64,000 bases of DNA from JAHRVQ01 sp963976815 (GTDB taxonomy: Bacteria; Pseudomonadota; Gammaproteobacteria; Pseudomonadales; Azotimanducaceae), in the NCBI GenBank assembly GCA_963976815.1, contig CAXBLU010000002.1, positions 248,001 through 312,000 on the forward strand. The letters run 5' to 3'. Shown here piece after piece: positions 29,052-37,039 of the stretch (the first letter of the stretch is position 1; the number at the start of each line of letters is the position of its first letter). The position numbers were made by a program, and so were the translations under genes. The notes beneath the pieces were generated by a model. It had not been told where the DNA came from and made no database searches. It worked only from the letters and a program-made list of their open reading frames with translations.

Positions 29052-29576
29052 ATGGATATTCTGAAAGCAGTTTTTTTAGCGTTCTTGCCGATTGCAGGGC
29101 TCACCCACCTCATTGCCTATTATTCTTATCGAAATGGCATTGTGTCGATTCATGACGATAAGCAGGGCGACTGGGATATCACGGGCGCAAAAGATTGGGA
29201 TGGTATCGGAGCTGATAACCATCACGACGGCAGCCAAGAGAAAGAGCGACCAACCAACAATTACCTACATAAGAAATGGGTCAGTTTTGGCGGCGGGTTC
29301 TATGGATTGATGGCCTTTCTTACCTTTTCAGTTATTGAGGTGCGTGAGGTATTCGGCTTTATACAAAGAATAGAAGGCTGGCATACCATCACGGATATGT
29401 TGAACTGGAACAGTCTAAAGGATCTTTTTATCGAATCGATCATGAACATGGTCGACGCATTTATCTGGTTTAACTATTGGCCGGACAATATTGAGATCGG
29501 CAATGGCTGGGTCTGGCTTGGGATGGCATATGGCGGCTACCACATTGGTCGTTGGTTTGCGGAATTGCGCCTGTGA
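29052..29576 (+). CDS. membrane protein of unknown function
   Basis: I do not recognise this 174-residue protein. It has an N-terminal transmembrane helix (about residues 5-22, FLAFLPIAGLTHLIAYY), a polar stretch rich in Asp, His and Asn (about 35-75, with ADNHHDGS), a second helix near 85-100 and a C-terminal hydrophobic stretch ending in AYGGYHIGRWFAEL. The ATG giving MDILKAV is preferred over a TTG three codons earlier. It ends 8 bases before a large REP-like inverted repeat. Confidence 0.65.
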   Translation: MDILKAVFLAFLPIAGLTHLIAYYSYRNGIVSIHDDKQGDWDITGAKDWDGIGADNHHDGSQEKERPTNNYLHKKWVSFGGGFYGLMAFLTFSVIEVREVFGFIQRIEGWHTITDMLNWNSLKDLFIESIMNMVDAFIWFNYWPDNIEIGNGWVWLGMAYGGYHIGRWFAELRL

Positions 29577-29583
29577 GTTGTGT

Positions 29584-29642
29584 GTGGGGTCAGAGTAAAG
29601 GGTCAGAGCAACTTTCGCTCTGACCCTTTACTCTGACCCCAC
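29584..29642. repeat. REP/REPIN-like perfect inverted repeat
   Basis: Two 26-base arms (29584-29609 and 29617-29642) are perfectly complementary around a 7-base loop, AACTTTC. Each arm itself holds two direct copies of GGGTCAGAG separated by TAAA. The GGGGTCAGA/TCTGACCCC word is typical of repetitive palindromes mobilised by REP-associated tyrosine transposases, and it recurs at 44184. No transposase gene is in the window. It sits exactly between two convergent genes and could stop transcription from both sides, though it has no T-run. Confidence 0.8.
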
Positions 29643-29650
29643 CTTCCCGG

Positions 29651-31369
29651 TTAGCCAGCTACTGCAGCGACATTACTTCGGCGAACTAATTTGCCCGGTA
29701 GCGCGCCACTGTGAATCCCCTTCTCGAAGATCACTTCCCCCGCTTTAACGGTTACATCATAACCTTCAGCCCGTTGTACCAATCGTCGACCACCGGCGGG
29801 CAGATCGAAGATGGCTTCAGGCCGGTGTAATCGCAGTGCCTCAAAGTCGATAATATTCACGTCAGCGATCATGCCTTCGGTGAGTTGGCCACGATCGAAC
29901 ATGCCAAACGCTTTAGCGGTGCTTGAGGTCAAAGACTTGACGATAAATTCCAACGTCATCCTGTCGCCTTTGGTTCTGTCTCGACCCCAGTGGGTCATGA
30001 TAAAGGTCGGCATACCCGCGTCAGCAATGACACCACAATGGGCGCCGCCGTCGCTTAATCCGAACAGCACGTTCGGATGTTCCAGAAGTTTTTTCTGTCC
30101 ATCCAGAGAGTAGCCTTGATAGCCCCCTAGAGGTTGATAGAACAATTCTTTGCCGTCGTTCGCTGCAAGCAGGTCATACATTACTTCCATGACCTGCCGG
30201 CCCTCGGCTTTGGCTATCCCAGCGATACTGTCGGCCATGTCCGGCTCGTAATTTGGGTTTTCCCCAAGGGGAAAAATCTGCCACATGAGTTGTTCAAGGT
30301 TTTGCATTGGGCCGCCCTTAATTTCGGATTCCTCCGAAAGCAGTTGCGCCTTAATGGCCGGGTCATGGAGTTTGACTAATAGAGCCTCATGGTCGAGTCC
30401 GGCAAGTTTTGTTCGCCAGGTGGGGTGGCCGACAAAAGCGTGAAAGCTAGACTGAAGTCCGTGCAGTACGCCGGTAGGACGGCCAGCTGCCTGGGGACGG
30501 ATTTCTCTACCCTCTTTTCTGGCCTGTTCCGCCAGGTTGTACATTTTGCCGTTTTCATAGGCGGGGGCGGTGGTGGCAATCAGTGTCACAGATAGACCGG
30601 TTTGCTTCTGGAATTCGGTCACCCATTCCCACTCTTTGTCATCACCGAGGTGATCGGATACAAGTTCAAAAACTGAATTGTTCAGGCCCTTCATGCCAAG
30701 TCCAAGGGCAAGCATTTCGTCATTACCGGAGAAAGTGCCTGGCATATATTCGCCATGAACATCCTTGTGAAGCAGGGTCTTGGAACTTGAGAATCCCAGG
30801 GCGCCAGCTTCGACGCCTTCCCGGACCAGAGCCGCCATCTCGTCAACTTCTGTTTGGCTAGGTGCGTAATCGGTGTTGCAGCGCTCGCCCATCACATAAG
30901 CACGGATTGCGCCGTGGGGTACCTGGGTTGCGACATCAATCGCCCGGGGTATGGCTTCCAGGGTGTCGAGATATTCAGGAAAGCTTTCCCATTTCCAGTC
31001 GATGCCTTCGGATAATGCTGCGCCGGGAATATCTTCTACGCCTTCCATCAACTCGATAAGAAAATCTCGATCATTTGGTTTTACCGGTGCAAACCCGACC
31101 CCACAATTTCCCATCACAACGGTGGTCACACCGTGCCAGCTAGAGGGTGCCAACAGCGGGTCCCAGGTTGCCTGTCCATCATAGTGGGTGTGGATATCAA
31201 CCCAGCCCGGTGTCACAAGTTTTCCCTGTGCGTCAATTTCTTTAGTGGCGGAGTCGGTAATGGTGCCAATCTTAGCAACCTTGCCATCTTTGATGGCAAC
31301 ATCTGCGATAAAGCGGTCGGCCCCTGTGCCGTCTATGACAGTGCCGTTTTTTATGATCAGGTCGTACAT
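29651..31369 (-). CDS. N-acyl-D-amino-acid deacylase-like amidohydrolase
   Basis: A 572-residue amidohydrolase-superfamily protein. MYDLIIKNGTVIDGTGADRF opens the flanking beta-sandwich, and HTHYDGQATWDP provides the first metal-binding histidines. GALGFSSSKT and a late DGGAH motif fit the D-aminoacylase/dihydroorotase-like group, longer than classical D-aminoacylases (about 480). It probably hydrolyses an N-acyl or cyclic amide bond in the cytoplasm. The ATG follows AGGGGA; a TTG six codons earlier would place the ribosome site inside the gene. Confidence 0.87.
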   Translation of the reverse strand: MYDLIIKNGTVIDGTGADRFIADVAIKDGKVAKIGTITDSATKEIDAQGKLVTPGWVDIHTHYDGQATWDPLLAPSSWHGVTTVVMGNCGVGFAPVKPNDRDFLIELMEGVEDIPGAALSEGIDWKWESFPEYLDTLEAIPRAIDVATQVPHGAIRAYVMGERCNTDYAPSQTEVDEMAALVREGVEAGALGFSSSKTLLHKDVHGEYMPGTFSGNDEMLALGLGMKGLNNSVFELVSDHLGDDKEWEWVTEFQKQTGLSVTLIATTAPAYENGKMYNLAEQARKEGREIRPQAAGRPTGVLHGLQSSFHAFVGHPTWRTKLAGLDHEALLVKLHDPAIKAQLLSEESEIKGGPMQNLEQLMWQIFPLGENPNYEPDMADSIAGIAKAEGRQVMEVMYDLLAANDGKELFYQPLGGYQGYSLDGQKKLLEHPNVLFGLSDGGAHCGVIADAGMPTFIMTHWGRDRTKGDRMTLEFIVKSLTSSTAKAFGMFDRGQLTEGMIADVNIIDFEALRLHRPEAIFDLPAGGRRLVQRAEGYDVTVKAGEVIFEKGIHSGALPGKLVRRSNVAAVAG

Positions 31370-31682
31370 GGTGTTCCCCTTTGGCAAACCTTCAATGTTC
31401 TAGCCCAGTATACAAATATTTGATACGGGTCTGTCTATGTAAGTGAATGGGATAAAACTGGGTGGATTGCGCGAATTTACGGTGATTGGTCAGCAGTTTC
31501 TTTGGCGATAAGGGTCAAAAAGCCAGTCAACGTGGGTGCTTAGGGCCCGCGGAGCACCTGGAGGGGCTGGGATGCAGCTGGGATGGTTGGACTAAAACCT
31601 GTGTTGTAGGGGATGAGGTCAATTGGATTGTTAGATCAGCCTATTCATTTGGTATAACAGGCTTTTAAAAACGGAAACCGCT
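31370..31682. other. divergent intergenic region
   Basis: This 313-base spacer separates the amidohydrolase and esterase genes and must hold both promoters. A G+C-rich hairpin (GGTGCT at 31535-31540 with AGCACC at 31553-31558) is visible, and a TATAAC at 31653-31658 could be a -10 box for the esterase but has no good -35 at standard spacing. I see no convincing small gene. Confidence 0.4.
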
Positions 31683-32609
31683 ATGCCAATTGATCCAAAT
31701 ACTATCACCGCCCTTGGCCTGCATAGGACAATTGCCGCATCAGTCAATGGCAGGGTCAATGGTGCTAAAAATAGGCCAGAGTGGGATGCGGCATATCACC
31801 CTTGCAACGAGGCGTATCCCGGTGATGACATTCCCGGAGGTAATGTCACCAGGTTTGAAGATTGGGCCAGTAGCTTGATTTACCCAGGCACCAAACGGGA
31901 TATGTGGGTCTACATTCCCAGTGTTGTCAGTGAGCACTATCGAGTCATCGTTTTTAATGATGGCGCCTGGTATCTCGGTCGCAAGGGGCCGGTTAGAGCA
32001 ACACAGGTACTCGACGTGCTACATGCTCAGAAGGAGATTGACGCGACAATCGCGGTGTTTATAAATCCCGCCAAGCCGGATCACTTTGTTGCTCCGCCGA
32101 TCGAATCCTATGATGATGTGAATGCCCAACGCAGTCTTGAGTATGACAAGCTTACGCCAGACTACGGCGAGTTTGTATTTGAAGAAGTGTTGCCTTTTGT
32201 AGAAACAAAGTTTTCTATCACCATCAGCAAAGATCCAACACATCGTACGCTGTGCGGCATTAGTAGCGGTGGTATTGCGGCTTTTACCGCAGCCTGGCAC
32301 CACCCTGAGCAATGCGCCAGGGTGATTAGCCATTGCGGCTCGTATACCGATATCTGGGGTGGCCATAACACGCCATCATTGGTTCGTCAGAACCCAAGGA
32401 AGCCAATCCGCGTATTTCTTCAAAGCGGGGAGAATGATGCAAACACGCCCTTTGGCAATTGGGCCCTCGCCAATCAGACAATGGCCAGCGCACTAGAGTG
32501 GGCGGGTTATGATTATCGATTTGAATTTGGCACAGGTGGGCATAATTTGGACCACGGTGGGTCGTTGTTTGCGGATACCCTGCGTTGGCTTTGGCGAGAG
32601 ACGGAGTAA
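31683..32609 (+). CDS. putative esterase (enterochelin-esterase/esterase D fold)
   Basis: A 308-residue alpha/beta hydrolase of the PF00756 type. RDMWVYIPS and YRVIVFNDGAWYL are early beta strands; the nucleophile elbow is GISSG with Ser194; GGHNLDHGG near the C-terminus supplies the catalytic histidine. No signal peptide is visible, so it is cytoplasmic, as in siderophore and acyl-ester hydrolases. It diverges from the amidohydrolase and converges with the Rieske operon. Substrate unknown. Confidence 0.82.
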   Translation: MPIDPNTITALGLHRTIAASVNGRVNGAKNRPEWDAAYHPCNEAYPGDDIPGGNVTRFEDWASSLIYPGTKRDMWVYIPSVVSEHYRVIVFNDGAWYLGRKGPVRATQVLDVLHAQKEIDATIAVFINPAKPDHFVAPPIESYDDVNAQRSLEYDKLTPDYGEFVFEEVLPFVETKFSITISKDPTHRTLCGISSGGIAAFTAAWHHPEQCARVISHCGSYTDIWGGHNTPSLVRQNPRKPIRVFLQSGENDANTPFGNWALANQTMASALEWAGYDYRFEFGTGGHNLDHGGSLFADTLRWLWRETE

Positions 32610-32639
32610 TCTTACGCTGGATATATTTGTGCTAGGTGG

Positions 32640-33275
32640 TTAAAGCACAACCCAGGGCATTGGCAGTGTCTCGTTTAAAAGACTCTCCAACAGATGTCCC
32701 TGTTCCTGGCCGAGGCTGTACTGTGTTGTCCAGTACCCCTTAGCGTGGTGCCAGAGCGTGGCGCTGATCTTGCTATTGATTTCCTCCATGGCGATCAAAT
32801 AATCGCTGACTCGAACGATAATGCCTTTGTCCGCAGCTGGTCCCGTTGCTATTTCTGGCTTTGGGTCAAAGCCATAGAGTGCTGTTGAACAGGTTTCTGG
32901 GTTAAGGGACGGAGACATCGGTGTCCACACTTCCTGGAATGAAATGCTGCGTCCGTCCACTTCTACCTGACCATCCTCAATCAGCAAACTGTCTTTGAAT
33001 GAAAGCTGACCGATGTCCTCACTAAACTCTTTTGTCAGGTCAATCTCGTGTTGGAAGTACATGCAGGGTGACCGCCATTCCGCCCTGCCGGCAAAAGCTG
33101 AAGCGGCACCTTCTCCATCATTACTCTTGGCGATTGGCCAGCGCATATCTGCAAAATAGCTCTCGGTTTGTAACCAAAAAACCCTGGCATCCTCAAAGGG
33201 TTCGCCGCCGTTTATGGCAATCGATTGTCGCTGCCAGACCCCAATAAAATCAGTTTGTTTTAAGTTGGAGGACAT
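32640..33275 (-). CDS. protein of unknown function coupled to Rieske oxygenase
   Basis: A 211-residue soluble protein I do not recognise. The sequence (FIGVWQRQSIAINGG, then many short beta-strand-like segments such as YFADMRWP and QVEVDGRSISFQEVW) suggests a lipocalin-like beta-barrel; this is a guess from pattern only. It overlaps the upstream Rieske oxygenase gene by 26 bases, so the two are probably translated together. It may handle the substrate or product of that enzyme. An ATG four codons earlier is also possible. Confidence 0.65.
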   Translation of the reverse strand: MSSNLKQTDFIGVWQRQSIAINGGEPFEDARVFWLQTESYFADMRWPIAKSNDGEGAASAFAGRAEWRSPCMYFQHEIDLTKEFSEDIGQLSFKDSLLIEDGQVEVDGRSISFQEVWTPMSPSLNPETCSTALYGFDPKPEIATGPAADKGIIVRVSDYLIAMEEINSKISATLWHHAKGYWTTQYSLGQEQGHLLESLLNETLPMPWVVL

Positions 33276-34356
33276 CAGCGGGGCCATTGAGTAAATTCAG
33301 GTAGTGGTCATGAAAACAGGAAATAGCGCGCTCATAGGTGTGAGCAATGGGGCCTACTGAAAAGCGACTGCTACGCACAACACTCTGGATTGTCGTGATG
33401 ATCTCAGCGTCCTCGTCCTTGGTGACTTTGTTAAACAACTGCATAAAGCGGTCTGGATCGCCCCCGGGCATCCCGAGCAGGGTGATATTCATCTGGGTTT
33501 TTTCAGGACTTATGGGCACAAGTTCGGTCAGGGCGAAAAAGCTACGATCCGTAAAGATAGGTAAATTAGGAAAGAGGAAATGGGCGCCAGTTTCGAGATA
33601 ACGCTTGTCGGCATCCATCAAGTGGGGAATATCGGGTAATGGGTTCCCCTCGATATAGGCTGCCTTGTGTTCGGGTTTTAATGGGTCGTAGGAAACAAAA
33701 CTTGAGCCGAACTGTTTGACCTCATCGAAGGTATGTTGCAAAGGACCCAGGGTTTTAGGGTGGACATACCACAGGTGTAACCAGTCGACATGATTCTCGA
33801 TGTAGAGTTTCCAGTTAGCATCGAAGGTAAAGCTTTCCTGTTTAAGCAATTGCAGGTGGTCGGTTTCAAAAACCGAAAGCTCCTCGGCTAACCCAGTTGA
33901 CCATTGTGCAAAAGTCATCGGAGGATTTTCGTCGACGTGAACAAAAAGCAGTCCCATCCAATTGGCGACGCTTGCTTTATGGAGACCTAGTTGGTCGAAG
34001 TCTAACTCACCGAATTGCTCGGGTTGAGCAACACCGCGAAGGCTGCCGTCCAGACCAAAACTCCATTTATGATATGGGCAGGTAAAGGTGCTGCATTGGC
34101 CTTTATCGCTCACCAGTCTGGCACCCCGATGGCGGCAGATATTATGGAAGGCATTCAACGCCCCACCACGATCCCGGACAATAATTAGCTGGTCGAGTCC
34201 TGCCTGGACAGTTTTGTACGCGCCGTCTTCTGCTAACTCAGAGCTGAGCCCTGCAAACAGCCAACTGCCGCCGAACACCTGGCGTTTCTCTTTTTCGAAC
34301 CAGGCCTGATCAAAATAGGCCTCCGGCGGTAATTGATAAGCTGGAGCTAGAGTCAT
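33250..34356 (-). CDS. Rieske non-haem iron oxygenase, alpha subunit
   Basis: A 368-residue ring-hydroxylating oxygenase. The Rieske cluster ligands are C74/H76 (CRHRGA) and C93/H96 (CPYHKW). The catalytic domain has NWKLYIENHVDWLHLWYVHP, with the H-x4-H pair for the mononuclear iron. These enzymes hydroxylate or demethylate aromatic rings, sterols or quaternary amines and need a reductase; none is encoded next door. The ATG follows AGGAG at good spacing. It diverges from an AraC-type regulator, its likely controller. Confidence 0.9.
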   Translation of the reverse strand: MTLAPAYQLPPEAYFDQAWFEKEKRQVFGGSWLFAGLSSELAEDGAYKTVQAGLDQLIIVRDRGGALNAFHNICRHRGARLVSDKGQCSTFTCPYHKWSFGLDGSLRGVAQPEQFGELDFDQLGLHKASVANWMGLLFVHVDENPPMTFAQWSTGLAEELSVFETDHLQLLKQESFTFDANWKLYIENHVDWLHLWYVHPKTLGPLQHTFDEVKQFGSSFVSYDPLKPEHKAAYIEGNPLPDIPHLMDADKRYLETGAHFLFPNLPIFTDRSFFALTELVPISPEKTQMNITLLGMPGGDPDRFMQLFNKVTKDEDAEIITTIQSVVRSSRFSVGPIAHTYERAISCFHDHYLNLLNGPADVLQLKTN

Positions 34357-34378
34357 GGTGTTATCTCCTGACACTCTT

Positions 34379-34395
34379 TATATAGGCGCTATATA
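34379..34395. promoter_or_regulatory. 17-base palindrome upstream of Rieske gene
   Basis: TATATAG-GCG-CTATATA is a perfect 7+3+7 inverted repeat located 23 bases before the Rieske start. Its A+T-rich arms could include the -10 box for the minus-strand gene and act as a dimer-binding operator. No factor can be assigned. Confidence 0.5.
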
Positions 34396-34451
34396 CGCGG
34401 TCCGGTACTGGGCCAATAGCCAAATCTTAGATCAGACGCGCCGGGGTTGTT

Positions 34452-34481
34452 ATATGATTTGTGAGAGTAGTGATATGATTT
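34452..34481. promoter_or_regulatory. 21-bp-spaced direct repeat, probable AraC-type operator
   Basis: ATATGATTT occurs at 34452-34460 and 34473-34481, in the same orientation and 21 bases (two helical turns) apart, just 32 bases upstream of the AraC-family start. This matches the tandem half-site arrangement bound by AraC/XylS regulators. It lies between the divergent Rieske gene and regulator gene and could control both. Confidence 0.6.
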
Positions 34482-34512
34482 CCGCTAAACACGGATATAT
34501 TGCCTCCTGCCC

Positions 34513-35547
34513 ATGGACCCTTCTGCCTCAACATCGCTAGCTACTCCTCACTCCACACCGCTATTGGTCCCTCTGCCCAATGTTGTCACCAGGCGATATT
34601 TTCTGCGTCTTAGTGAGGCACTGGCAGATCGATTCCCGGATGTGGCTGCACCCAAAGCACCGGACGCCAGTACGTTAGATGATTTTTTCTTAGCAGTTCG
34701 CTCGATTACCACAAACCAGGATCTACCGGGGCTCGGTTTTGAATTTGGCAGCAGGATTGCCATTTCAGATTACGGTGTTGTGGGGCTCGCTATAGCTAGC
34801 GCTCGGAACCTTGCAGAGGCCATAGAGATTCAGCTGAAGTACCTCGATATCATAACGAATACGGCCAAGGTCCATTATGTGGTGAGTCGAACTGAGCAGC
34901 ATTTGATCTTGAAATTGCGAGAATTGGGGCAGGGTCGAAGGCTGGATCGTTTCACCATTGAGTCGGAGCTGAGCGCCCAAATGCGCTTTGTTATGGATCT
35001 GTTGCCAGCGGCAAATATGGCTCAATGTGAGTTGAGTTTCCCCTTTGAGCCCCTTCCGAACGGGCAACCATACCAAAGGGCGGGCAGTTGCGAGATTAGG
35101 TTTGAACAACCGACTGCCCAGCTTCGGATGCCGGTTGAATGGGCAGAACGCGCCCTGGATTCTGCTGATGAAACCCTTGCGCCGATGCTGGAGGACCGCT
35201 GTCAGCTGATTTTGAGCCAATTGACCTCGGCGGATGACTGGGTGCAGAAGGTTCGGAACCTGTTACTGACAAAAGCTTCGGAGGCAAACAGCCTGGTTGA
35301 GTCAGCGGAAGCTCTGGGAGTTTCGGTTGCGAAGTTAAGGTGGCAGCTCGGCAAGAGTAAAACGAGCTATAAGCAAATTCTCTTGGATGTTCGAATGACG
35401 CTAGCTTGTCAGTACCTGGAAGAGACGCCCTTAACCCTCCAGCAGGTGAGTTATCAGTTAGGTTATCACTATCCGAGTAACTTCCAGTTGGCGTTCAAAA
35501 AGTATTTTAACTGTGCGCCGGGTGAGTGGAGACGAACCCGGTGCTGA
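34513..35547 (+). CDS. AraC-family transcriptional regulator
   Basis: A 344-residue OruR/ArgR-like AraC regulator. The N-terminal part (about 20-210) is the arabinose-binding-like domain with GVVGLAIASARNLAEAIE. The C-terminal double helix-turn-helix includes ESAEALGVSVAKLRWQLG and QQVSYQLGYHYPSNFQLAFK, ending in the PGEWRR signature. It diverges from the Rieske operon and lies 136 bases upstream of the molybdenum hydroxylase operon on the same strand, so it may regulate either or both. Confidence 0.9.
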   Translation: MDPSASTSLATPHSTPLLVPLPNVVTRRYFLRLSEALADRFPDVAAPKAPDASTLDDFFLAVRSITTNQDLPGLGFEFGSRIAISDYGVVGLAIASARNLAEAIEIQLKYLDIITNTAKVHYVVSRTEQHLILKLRELGQGRRLDRFTIESELSAQMRFVMDLLPAANMAQCELSFPFEPLPNGQPYQRAGSCEIRFEQPTAQLRMPVEWAERALDSADETLAPMLEDRCQLILSQLTSADDWVQKVRNLLLTKASEANSLVESAEALGVSVAKLRWQLGKSKTSYKQILLDVRMTLACQYLEETPLTLQQVSYQLGYHYPSNFQLAFKKYFNCAPGEWRRTRC

Positions 35548-35683
35548 CACAATTCACCTGAGATCGAGAATCCTGAGCGTCATTTACAGGATTAGAATCA
35601 GTAAATCGTAAATCTGCCTGTTTTGCTCATGGCCGACAACGGATACACTCGGCACTCGTCTTGAATAATAAATAGAGGGTTGT

Positions 35684-36538
35684 ATGAGATACGAATCACC
35701 GACGACCACCAAAGAGGCCGTCTCCCTCCTTGCAAAAGAAAAGGGTAAAGCTTTTGTACTCGCTGGAGGGACTGACCTTCTGGTGCGGCTTAGAATGGAT
35801 ATGATTGATCCGGATCTAATGGTCGATATCAAACGCATACCAGCGATGATGGAAATTAAAAAATCAGCGACTGGTTTTAAGATTGGTGCTGGGGTTTCCG
35901 GCGCCAACCTTGGAAAAAACAAAGCGCTGGTTAAAGCCTGGCCGGGAGTTGTTGAAGCCGCCAATCTAATTGGGTCTGATCAGGTGCAGGGAAGATGCAC
36001 CATGGCGGGTAATCTCTGTAATGCATCGCCCGCGGCGGATAGTGTACCGGCCATGATTGCCGCCGGTGCCAAAGCAATAGTGGTAGGTAAGAAGCGGAGA
36101 ACCGTTGCGGTTGAAGATGTGATCACCGGTCCGGGGCAGACAAGTCTGGCCAAGGGTGAACTTATTGAAGCCATCACATTGCCTGCTCGCCCAGCAAAAT
36201 CCGGAGACGCGTATCTCAGATTCATCCCAAGAACAGAAATGGATATTGCCGTTGTTGGCGTTGGCATTAGCCTCACATTAAGCAAAGGCGTTATTGCCAA
36301 GGCGCGGGTTTCCCTTGGGGCTGTAGCGCCTACCCCCCTTCTGGTAAAGGCAGCAGCTAAAGCGATTATTGGCACCAAATTAGATGATGATGCACTAGAG
36401 GCGTTGGCTGAGGCCTGTTCCGCGGCTTGTAATCCTATCGACGACAAGCGCGGCACAATTGAGTACCGCAAACGTATAGCCGGTGTCCTGGCGAAACGAA
36501 CAGCAAAAATTGCATATGAAAGAGCAGGGGGTAAGTGA
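35684..36538 (+). CDS. molybdenum hydroxylase FAD-binding subunit
   Basis: A 284-residue protein of the CoxM/CutM/HcrB type. FVLAGGTDLLVRLRMD and the later GSDQVQGRCTMAGNLCNASP are the two FAD-contact motifs, and a CO-dehydrogenase-flavoprotein C-terminal domain follows. It passes electrons from the iron-sulfur subunit to the acceptor. It begins after AGAGGG, 136 bases downstream of the AraC gene. The next gene's ATG overlaps its TGA. The genes form a standard FAD/2Fe-2S/Mo order. Confidence 0.9.
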   Translation: MRYESPTTTKEAVSLLAKEKGKAFVLAGGTDLLVRLRMDMIDPDLMVDIKRIPAMMEIKKSATGFKIGAGVSGANLGKNKALVKAWPGVVEAANLIGSDQVQGRCTMAGNLCNASPAADSVPAMIAAGAKAIVVGKKRRTVAVEDVITGPGQTSLAKGELIEAITLPARPAKSGDAYLRFIPRTEMDIAVVGVGISLTLSKGVIAKARVSLGAVAPTPLLVKAAAKAIIGTKLDDDALEALAEACSAACNPIDDKRGTIEYRKRIAGVLAKRTAKIAYERAGGK

Positions 36539-37026
36539 TGTCCGGTGTACACGTAACGACAACAATTAACGATGATCCTATCGAATATGTTTGCCCGGCA
36601 GATGAGTCTTTGCTTGACGTGCTGCGGGATAGATTGGGTTTGATGGGTGCAAAAGAAGGCTGCGGTACCGGTGATTGTGGTGCTTGTAGTATCACCCTTG
36701 ATGGTCAGCTGGTGTGTTCCTGTTTGGTCCTGGGTGCCGAGGCAGAAGGTCGGTCGATTACCACCGTTGAAGGTATGGCAAGTGGTGAGAAACTACATCC
36801 ATTACAGAAGCAGTTTATTGACAATGCCGCTTTGCAGTGTGGCATTTGTACACCGGGCTTTCTTGTTGCGTCGAAGGCGTTGTTAGATGAAAACCCCGAC
36901 CCCACAGAAACAGAAATTCGTTATGCACTGGCGGGTAATCTCTGCCGCTGCACGGGCTACGACAAAATCGTAAAGGCCGTCCAGGCAGCTGCTAAAGATC
37001 TGCGTAAGCAGAACAAAAAGAAGTAG
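36538..37026 (+). CDS. molybdenum hydroxylase [2Fe-2S] subunit
   Basis: A 162-residue CoxS-type protein with two clusters. The plant-ferredoxin-like cluster uses C42, C47 and C50 (GCGTGDCGAC) and C62. The second, all-helical domain has LQCGICTPGF and NLCRCTGYDK. It links the molybdenum site to the FAD subunit. The start is the ATG in the TGATG overlap with the upstream gene; a GTG one codon earlier is the alternative. All eight cysteines are in place, so the subunit looks functional. Confidence 0.93.
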   Translation: MSGVHVTTTINDDPIEYVCPADESLLDVLRDRLGLMGAKEGCGTGDCGACSITLDGQLVCSCLVLGAEAEGRSITTVEGMASGEKLHPLQKQFIDNAALQCGICTPGFLVASKALLDENPDPTETEIRYALAGNLCRCTGYDKIVKAVQAAAKDLRKQNKKK

Positions 37027-37039
37027 GAGGCGAGAGAAT

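Noticed and set aside
30376..31423. several plus-strand reading frames over the amidohydrolase gene
   Set aside because: They overlap a strong minus-strand gene, lack ribosome sites and show no family motifs.
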